Of a stretch of 51,014 nucleotides of DNA, positions 46,347 through 51,014 are shown piece by piece. The stretch's first letter is position 1, and each line of letters starts with the position of its first letter. The stretch comes from a virus: the IMG/VR virus record IMGVR_UViG_3300046499_000562, positions 1-51,014 of that record. The stretch is one strand, 5' to 3'. Both the position numbers and the translations under genes were made by a program. The notes beneath the pieces were generated by a model that worked only from the letters and a program-made list of their open reading frames with translations, did not search any database and had not been told where the DNA came from.

Positions 46347-46440
46347 GGGGCGGGTGGTACGCAGGTGAGGGCCCCGCCGCGATGGGAATGCGCGGCGGGG
46401 CCTGCTCTGTCGGTCAGCGGCTGCCTCTGGGCGGGCCGGG

Positions 46441-46887
46441 TCAGACCTTGCAGAAGCCGAGGCCCTTGAGCGCCTCGTTGATCTGCTTGCCCTGGGCCTC
46501 GGTGGTGGTGACGTCTTTGTAGGTGAAGCGCTGCGAGGCCGACCAGTCGAGTTTTTGGCCGCCGCCGTTGATCGCCGAGCACTGGTTGCGTGCGGCGTCG
46601 ATGGCCTTGTCCTCGTAGCGGACGGTGTCGGGGTTTGCCGCGGCCAGGGCGCGGAGCAGTTGGGCGCGTTCGGCGCCGGTCGGCTTCGGAGGGATGCCTG
46701 CGGCCTTGGCGGCCTGGTCCTTCTGTTTCTGCGTGAGTTCCTTCTCCGCGGTGGCCGCGGGCTTGCTGGCGGCCGGCTTGTTGTTGGCCGACTTGCCGGA
46801 GTCCTTGCTGGTTCCGTCGTCGCAGGCGGCGAGGAGAGCGGTCGCGGCGAGCAGGGCGGCGGCGGACAGGATGGTGCGGTGCTTCAA
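46441..46887 (-). CDS. Secreted lipoprotein
   Basis: 148 residues from a TTG at 46887 with GGGGGG just before it; an ATG at 46920 would add eleven residues before the signal peptide and has no ribosome site. The signal peptide (KHRTILSAAALLAATALLAAC) has a perfect lipobox LAAC, so the mature protein starts at Cys and is anchored outside the membrane. A Lys/Ala-rich linker is followed by a small helical domain (LLRALAAANPDTVRYEDKAI, then NQCSAINGGGQKLDWSASQR) with two Cys that may form a disulfide. Phage lipoproteins often block superinfection, but plasmids carry such genes too. Confidence 0.8.
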   Translation of the reverse strand: MKHRTILSAAALLAATALLAACDDGTSKDSGKSANNKPAASKPAATAEKELTQKQKDQAAKAAGIPPKPTGAERAQLLRALAAANPDTVRYEDKAIDAARNQCSAINGGGQKLDWSASQRFTYKDVTTTEAQGKQINEALKGLGFCKV

Positions 46888-47061
46888 GGTCCCCCCAGGG
46901 AGCGCTAGTTGAGTGGACATCATGGCGCATCAGTGCGGTCAGTGTGGCAAGGTGCGACAGATGTGCAAGTAGCGGGCGTTCTTCGTCTCCCAGCGATGGC
47001 CCGAGGCGTAGCTGGGCCCCGCCGAGGAGGTGCGCGGCGGGGCCGGTAGCAAGGATGGTGA

Positions 47062-47325
47062 TCAGCTGCGGTCGCGAGGGGGACTGGTCCATCCGGCCGG
47101 GGCGTGCAGAGCGCGGGTGAGGGCGTAGCTGCAGGCGAGGATCCAGGCGTAGGCCGCGGGTGACCACAGGAGCAGTCGGTTGCCGTTCTGGGTGCCGATG
47201 GTCCAGGCGATGACCGTGAGGAGGCCGACGCAGATGAGGACCGGTACGCCGGCCGCCCGGACGTTGCTCCGGAGCAGGTTGATGATGCGCCCGCGGTTAC
47301 GCAGGAGACGCAGCATGGTGTCCAT
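47062..47325 (-). CDS. Small two-helix membrane protein
   Basis: 87 residues from ATG 47325 with an excellent GGAGG site. An Arg-rich start (LRLLRNRGRIINLLRSNVRA) precedes two membrane helices (GVPVLICVGLLTVIAWTIG and LLWSPAAYAWILACSYALTRAL). The tail is Pro-rich. It lies next to the membrane-anchored nuclease, possibly as its partner. Function unknown. Confidence 0.7.
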   Translation of the reverse strand: MDTMLRLLRNRGRIINLLRSNVRAAGVPVLICVGLLTVIAWTIGTQNGNRLLLWSPAAYAWILACSYALTRALHAPAGWTSPPRDRS

Positions 47326-47357
47326 CTGTCCTCCGGTCCGGTGTGGGGTCGGCCTGC

Positions 47358-48017
47358 TCATCTTCTCGCGGGCGTGCTGGTGGTGGGGCCGTTTCGGGAC
47401 TCGAGCATCCAGGGGGCGGGGCCGGTGCGGCTGGCCCAGGCGGCGAGGGCGTGCTGGTCGAAGAGGTGGATGCCCATGGAGTGGGCGTAGCCGCTGGCGG
47501 GCTTGGTGAAGCGGCTGGTGGTGACGACGGCGGCGACCTGGGCGCCGTGGACGGCGTAGCAGGTGCCGCCGAACTTCTGCAGGTCCGGGGAGCCGACGTT
47601 GTTCGTGGGCCCGTAGCGCTTGCACTGGATGACGATGCGGCGGCCGTCGGGAGCGATGGCGGTGACGTCGGCGCCGAGGTCGCCAGCGCCGCCGACGCGG
47701 CGGGCGTCGCGGCAACCGTCGCGGTGGCAGAGGTAGGCGATGGCGTCCTCGAACTCGCGCGGGTCCATGAGGTGGTAGCGGGCGATCTCCCTGGACTGGG
47801 CGTCGCGGATCTGTGCCTGCTCGGCGTTGCGGGTCCGGCGGACGCTGTGGCGCCGGGCGTACAGGACGGCTCCGCCGATGAGGAGGAGTGCGGCGACAGG
47901 CCGGACGGCGGGCGTGGTGACCGCCCAGTGGACGATCGCGGTGAGCAGGACGGTGGCGATGATCAGTATGAAGGCGACGGCGACACAGGTGTCGTCGCTC
48001 TTGCGGCGGCGCGGCAT
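47358..48017 (-). CDS. Membrane-anchored Mrr-type restriction endonuclease
   Basis: 219 residues from ATG 48017, AAGGA upstream. Two membrane helices at about 10-32 (CVAVAFILIIATVLLTAIV) and 36-52 (AVRPVAALLLIGGAVLY) precede a soluble Mrr-cat domain: MDPREFEDAIAYLCHRDGC, GDLGADVTAIAPDG with the catalytic Asp, and VIQCKRY with the catalytic Lys. It should cut DNA at the membrane. In actinobacteria such nucleases sit in plasmid transfer or defence islands, so incoming-DNA control is likely, although the substrate is unknown. Confidence 0.85.
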   Translation of the reverse strand: MPRRRKSDDTCVAVAFILIIATVLLTAIVHWAVTTPAVRPVAALLLIGGAVLYARRHSVRRTRNAEQAQIRDAQSREIARYHLMDPREFEDAIAYLCHRDGCRDARRVGGAGDLGADVTAIAPDGRRIVIQCKRYGPTNNVGSPDLQKFGGTCYAVHGAQVAAVVTTSRFTKPASGYAHSMGIHLFDQHALAAWASRTGPAPWMLESRNGPTTSTPARR

Positions 48018-48164
48018 GGGTGTCCTTGGGGCAGGGGTGTGCCGGGCCTCGCCGCGCGCGTGGCAGCGAGGCCCGGGGACCGGTGTGTAGAGGCATGATG
48101 TGCTGCGCACGCCGGACGTGGACGTGGTGTAGCCGTCTTGTGACGGAGTGATGTGATCGGGTGG

Positions 48165-48329
48165 TTAGTCCTCGAGCTGGGGCGTGCCGTTCTGCTCGCG
48201 CATCGCCCGGTCCGACTGGTCCGCGAACCGGGCGCGCTGCTCCGGCGTCCAGGTGGCGACCTGGCGGGGCAGTTTGGCCACGGTGTCGGCCAGCTTGGCG
48301 GTCTCGTCCTTGCCCTTGAAGAGGCCCAT
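48165..48329 (-). CDS. 54-residue small protein
   Basis: ATG 48329 to TAA 48165, with GGAG eight bases upstream. The protein starts MGLFKGKDETAKLADTVAKL and ends in acidic residues (GTPQLED). It is short and charged, helical throughout, and shares the GC-biased codon pattern of its neighbours. It lies between the Mrr nuclease and the transfer-like membrane protein. A function is not evident. Confidence 0.65.
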   Translation of the reverse strand: MGLFKGKDETAKLADTVAKLPRQVATWTPEQRARFADQSDRAMREQNGTPQLED

Positions 48330-48416
48330 GATGGAGCTCCTGTCTCGTGATCGGGATGGGCCCGGGGCGGCCGCCGTTGCTTGCCGGCTGGAGCGGCCGC
48401 TCCGGGAGTCTGTGGG

Positions 48417-49160
48417 TCAGGCCGTGCCCTTGCCGCCGGTACGAGCGGCGGGACGCGCGCGGCGCGGGAGGACGTGCCAGCGGTTCGGGTTGGCCGCGTC
48501 CTGGACGATGTCCTCGCCCTGCTCCTCAGCGGGCTCGCCGTTGTTGCCGTTGTTGTTGTTGCTCTGACCTGCGGCGACAACGGCCGCAGGGGTGGTGTCT
48601 TCGGCGGGGGAGGGCAGGGGTGGGATGTCGGCCCGGTGTACGCCCTCCCGTCCGCCCACGCCGGGCACCCGTACGCCGGGGCGTACGCGGATGCCGTGGG
48701 AGGCCAGGAGGGAGCGGACCTGGCCGGTCTTCCAGGGGCCGCCGGGCAGGGCCTGGGCGAGGTCCTGGAGGTGCACGCCACCGGTGTCATGGAGGAGGCC
48801 GTGCAGGGCCTCGATCACGGTCTCGCGGAACGGCTCGCGAGCGGCTCCGGCGGCCCCCTCGCGGACGTCGGTCGAGGCCTCGGAGGCGGTCTCGTCGGCG
48901 CTGGCCTCGCCCTGCTCGGAGGTCTTCGGCTGGGCGGGCGCGATGGTCGGGGTGGGCAGGCGCAGGCCGACGGTGATGGCGGTGAACAGCCAGCCGACAG
49001 CGAGCAGGACCGCGATGGACGTGGTCCAGGGCAGGCCCTTGATGAACCCGGCGGCCAGGGCGAGGCCGATGAGCCGTGGTGCCGGTCCCCCGCGGATCCA
49101 GTTGCAGATGACCCTGGTGATGGCGCTGGACCCGGTCCAGACGGCGATCCAGACGCGCAT
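48417..49160 (-). CDS. Membrane protein of a plasmid-transfer-like block
   Basis: 247 residues from ATG 49160. A membrane-proximal N-terminus (ITRVICNWIRGGPAPRLIGL) is followed by two membrane helices (GLALAAGFIKG and TSIAVLLAVGWLFTAITVGL). A Glu/Ala-rich stretch comes next, and then a winged-helix-like segment (FRETVIEALHGLLHDTGGVHLQDLAQALPGGPWKTGQVRSLLASHGI) that ends in a Pro/Asn-rich tail. Membrane proteins of this build occur near spread or transfer genes in Streptomyces plasmids and integrative elements, from memory. Helping intermycelial DNA movement is plausible, not shown. Confidence 0.65.
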   Translation of the reverse strand: MRVWIAVWTGSSAITRVICNWIRGGPAPRLIGLALAAGFIKGLPWTTSIAVLLAVGWLFTAITVGLRLPTPTIAPAQPKTSEQGEASADETASEASTDVREGAAGAAREPFRETVIEALHGLLHDTGGVHLQDLAQALPGGPWKTGQVRSLLASHGIRVRPGVRVPGVGGREGVHRADIPPLPSPAEDTTPAAVVAAGQSNNNNGNNGEPAEEQGEDIVQDAANPNRWHVLPRRARPAARTGGKGTA

Positions 49161-49161
49161 G

Positions 49162-49605
49162 TCAGCCGCCCACCATCATCAGGACGGCGGCCGCGAGCTC
49201 GCACGGCAGCGCCCAGATGGAGTCGCTGCCGGCAGCGGGCCAGACGATGCCCGCGATGAGGCCGAGGGTGGCGCCGCGGGCGGGCGTCATGTCCCAGCAG
49301 AGCATCAGGATGAGTAGCAGCAGGGCGACGGATCCGATGCCTACCTGGCCGAACGCGCCATTGCCGGTGCCTACTCCAAGGCCGGTGAGTCCCTGCTTGG
49401 TGATCCGCTCCGGGTTGTCCCAGATCTTCCCGGCCGCTTGGAACGCGGTGGCCGCGATGAACGCGGTGATCATCGCCGGGTTGTCCTTGAGCTTGACCTT
49501 TCCCTTGCCCTTGACGCCGAGGACCAGGAAGGCAGCAGCGCACAGGGCCAAGCCTCCGGTGCCCAGGGCGCCGAAGACGGCTCCGTTCTGTGCTGCGAGG
49601 TACAT
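49162..49605 (-). CDS. Multi-pass membrane protein, transfer-like block
   Basis: 147 residues from ATG 49605, AGGAG seven bases before. Four hydrophobic segments are visible: GTGGLALCAAAFLVLGV, AMITAFIAATAFQAAG, GIGSVALLLLILMLCWD and ALPCELAAAVLMMVGG. A basic KGKGKVKLKD loop follows the first. It is a compact pore-like protein of unknown role, and stop and start of the next gene almost touch, so the three genes 50222-48417 are one unit. Related to Streptomyces plasmid genes by context only. Confidence 0.65.
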   Translation of the reverse strand: MYLAAQNGAVFGALGTGGLALCAAAFLVLGVKGKGKVKLKDNPAMITAFIAATAFQAAGKIWDNPERITKQGLTGLGVGTGNGAFGQVGIGSVALLLLILMLCWDMTPARGATLGLIAGIVWPAAGSDSIWALPCELAAAVLMMVGG

Positions 49606-49613
49606 CGGTGCTC

Positions 49614-50222
49614 CTAGAGAACGGCGTTGGGCGCGTGCAGCGCGGTGACGAGGAGGGCGGTGGCGAAGGGGATGCGGGCGGTCCAGTGGACGGCGGCTCG
49701 CAGGCGGGCGGGGAGGTGGCGGCCGAGGCGGTCGGTGACGATCTCGGCGAACAGCCAGCCGATGCCGGCCAGTCCGAGGCCCGCGGCGGCTCCCCCGCGT
49801 TCCGGGCTGTCGAGGAGCGCGGCCATCGACTGGTAGAGGCCGAACATCCAGCCGACGCCGGCGGCCGCGCCGTGACGCAGGAGCCACCGGCGGATCCGGA
49901 GGCGCCAGAGGCTGGTGGGCGCGGGGGCGGACGGTGCCTGGGGCGGCTGGTTGATGGTGACCTGCACGCCGGGCGACACCGTCCAGGTCTGCGGCCCGGC
50001 GGGGTCCGGGTCCGGCTGGTCGGGGGCTGGTCTCGATGACCACCAGGGCTTGCGCTCCTCCTGGTCCCCGTCGTCGGCGTCCTCGAGGTCCTCGGCGTCG
50101 CCGGGCTCCTGGTCCTCGAGGACCTGCTCGGCCGCCGCGGTGTCGTCCTGCCCGGGGGCCGACGGGGCGGGCTGTGGATCGGCAGCGGGACGGCGAGGGA
50201 TCCACTTCCTCCACGCGGTCAT
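49614..50222 (-). CDS. Membrane protein with long acidic N-terminal tail
   Basis: 202 residues from ATG 50222 (ATGA overlap with the Pro-rich protein). The first 100 residues are Pro/Asp/Glu-rich and disordered, containing WTVSPGVQVTINQPPQ. The rest has three to four membrane helices (HGAAAGVGWMFGLYQSMAALL, GGAAAGLGLAGIGWLFAEIV and RIPFATALLVTALHA). The layout recalls other transfer-block membrane proteins. It has no known enzymatic motif. Function unknown. Confidence 0.65.
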   Translation of the reverse strand: MTAWRKWIPRRPAADPQPAPSAPGQDDTAAAEQVLEDQEPGDAEDLEDADDGDQEERKPWWSSRPAPDQPDPDPAGPQTWTVSPGVQVTINQPPQAPSAPAPTSLWRLRIRRWLLRHGAAAGVGWMFGLYQSMAALLDSPERGGAAAGLGLAGIGWLFAEIVTDRLGRHLPARLRAAVHWTARIPFATALLVTALHAPNAVL

Positions 50223-51014
50223 CGGGAACTCCTTGACTCGGCGGCGAGCAGATCGCGGATCAACTGGGCCTTCGGCTGGCCGACGCCGAGCTCCTTCTTG
50301 AGGGTGTGGATGCTGGCCGGGCGCTTGTGCTCCTGGCGGTGCGCGTCGTCCACCGCGCGGGCCCGGACGAGTAGGGCGGGTACGTCGTCCGCCCCGCCCG
50401 TACCCGCCGGGTGGGGTACGGGTACGGGGCGCTCGCGGGTGTCAGGTACGCCGGGTACGGACCGCTCGGGTACGCCGGGTACGGGCTCGGCCCGGGTATG
50501 GGTACGCGGCTCCCCGGGTACGGCCTCCCGCTGCGCGTGCTCCTCGAGGGCACGCCGGCGGATGAAGGCGAAGGCGTCCTCGACCGGGCCGGGTGCGTCG
50601 GGTACGCGGGCGTGCACCTCGGGCCGGATACGGTGGGTACGCACCTGGGTGGCGGGTACGGCGCAGGCGAACTCGGGGCGTACCTCGGGCTCGGTGGTGA
50701 CGTCGAGGTGCAGGCCAGTGTGGGTGTACTCGTACCCGGTGGTGTCGGGTACGGGTCGGTGCTGCGGGTCGGGTGCGGGTGCCGCAGCGGGTACGGCCTG
50801 CGGCTTCGGCTCGTCTGCAGGTGCGGCCGGGAGGGTGGGCTGCTGCGGCTCGGCGTCCTCGGGTACGGCGGGTAGGGCCTGCCGGATACGGGTACGGACC
50901 GCGACCAATACCTGGGTCGGTGAGACGGGTACGCCGTACTCGGTGCACACCGAGGCGAGTTCGGCATTGGTGAGGTCGGGGTGCGCGGCCTGTACTCGGA
51001 GTACGGCGTCGAGG
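50219..51014 (-). CDS. Partial Pro/Val-rich protein with terminal helices, 5' end outside window
   Basis: At least 265 residues; the frame runs out of the window to the right without a start. The visible beginning has a helical LDAVLRVQAAHPDLTNAELA, with a likely second helix VSPTQVLVAVRTRI. The middle 150 residues are low-complexity, with repeated Val-Pro. The C-terminus is a helix-turn-helix-like segment (RPASIHTLKKELGVGQPKAQLIRDLLAAE). The DNA of this gene holds an exceptional number of GGTACG motifs and uses the rare Val codon GTA before Pro. A DNA-binding protein of a plasmid replication or transfer block is likely. Confidence 0.7.
   Translation of the reverse strand, partial: LDAVLRVQAAHPDLTNAELASVCTEYGVPVSPTQVLVAVRTRIRQALPAVPEDAEPQQPTLPAAPADEPKPQAVPAAAPAPDPQHRPVPDTTGYEYTHTGLHLDVTTEPEVRPEFACAVPATQVRTHRIRPEVHARVPDAPGPVEDAFAFIRRRALEEHAQREAVPGEPRTHTRAEPVPGVPERSVPGVPDTRERPVPVPHPAGTGGADDVPALLVRARAVDDAHRQEHKRPASIHTLKKELGVGQPKAQLIRDLLAAESRSSR
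50378..51003. repeat. Array of GGGTACG-type motifs
   Basis: The tetramer GTAC occurs about 25 times in 625 bases, mostly as GGTACG or GGGTACG, for example at 50378, 50414, 50420, 50445 and 50453. In DNA of this composition about two are expected. They lie inside the Pro/Val-rich gene. Unequal spacing argues against a simple tandem repeat. Confidence 0.65.

Noticed and set aside
46888-46923. ATG starts at 46920/46923 for the lipoprotein
   Set aside because: They add residues before the signal peptide and lack a ribosome site; the TTG at 46887 has GGGGGG just upstream.
50378-51003. GTAC array as a tandem or CRISPR-like repeat
   Set aside because: Spacing is irregular and the motifs lie in frame within one coding region, so they are treated as a motif-density anomaly.
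1-51014. CRISPR arrays, rRNA genes or insertion sequences
   Set aside because: I saw no regularly spaced repeats with unique spacers, no rRNA-like sequence and no transposase gene with terminal inverted repeats.

Overview
The DNA is very GC-rich (roughly 70%) and codes in the Streptomyces style: overlapping GTGA, ATGA and TGATG start/stop junctions, GTG and TTG starts, almost no TTA codons, and families typical of the genus (WhiB, Lsr2, XRE/DUF5753, DUF6879). It looks like a mobile element of a Streptomyces or close relative. Nearly every gene is on the minus strand, so the window is best read from right to left.

Right to left. (1) 51.0-46.1 kb: a block resembling the transfer/accessory regions of actinobacterial plasmids, with three membrane or Pro-rich proteins, a membrane-anchored Mrr-type nuclease, a small membrane protein, a lipoprotein and a MerR-like HTH protein. 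(2) 45.9-43.5 kb: three phage-type accessory or structural proteins and an HNH endonuclease. (3) 43.2-18.9 kb: a complete siphovirus late operon in canonical order: small and large terminase, portal (with a MuF-like tail domain), prohead protease, HK97-fold capsid, head-tail connectors, tail terminator, Ig-bearing tail tube protein, tail-assembly chaperones with a -1 frameshift, a 1500-residue tape measure, minor tail proteins, a beta-helix tail spike, amidase, holin, a coiled-coil membrane protein and a collagen-like membrane protein. (4) 18.8-14.5 kb: lysogen-type cargo: a DUF433/PIN-like toxin-antitoxin pair, an XRE-DUF5753 regulator with a DUF6879 partner, three small proteins divergent from them, and a small XRE protein. 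(5) 14.2-12.7 kb: an attP-like site built on a tRNA 3' end (probably tRNA-His) and a tyrosine integrase. (6) 12.6-10.5 kb: a divergent regulatory switch with repeated GTGGACA motifs. (7) 10.5 kb to the left edge: about 20 tightly coupled early genes, including a large two-winged-helix replication-initiator-like protein and a WhiB-Lsr2 fusion regulator; most of the rest are unknown, several with Cys/His clusters.

The order structural genes - lysis - cargo - attP - integrase - switch - early/replication is that of a non-integrated temperate actinophage genome, because an integrated prophage would be opened at the att site. Together with the plasmid-like genes at the right end and the replication-initiator-like gene at the left, this suggests a phage-plasmid (pZL12-like in concept) or an excised/circularly mapped prophage. 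Two adjacent elements remain an alternative. Both window edges cut genes, so the element is larger than 51 kb. All functional calls come from reading motifs, gene order and family knowledge; no database search was run.
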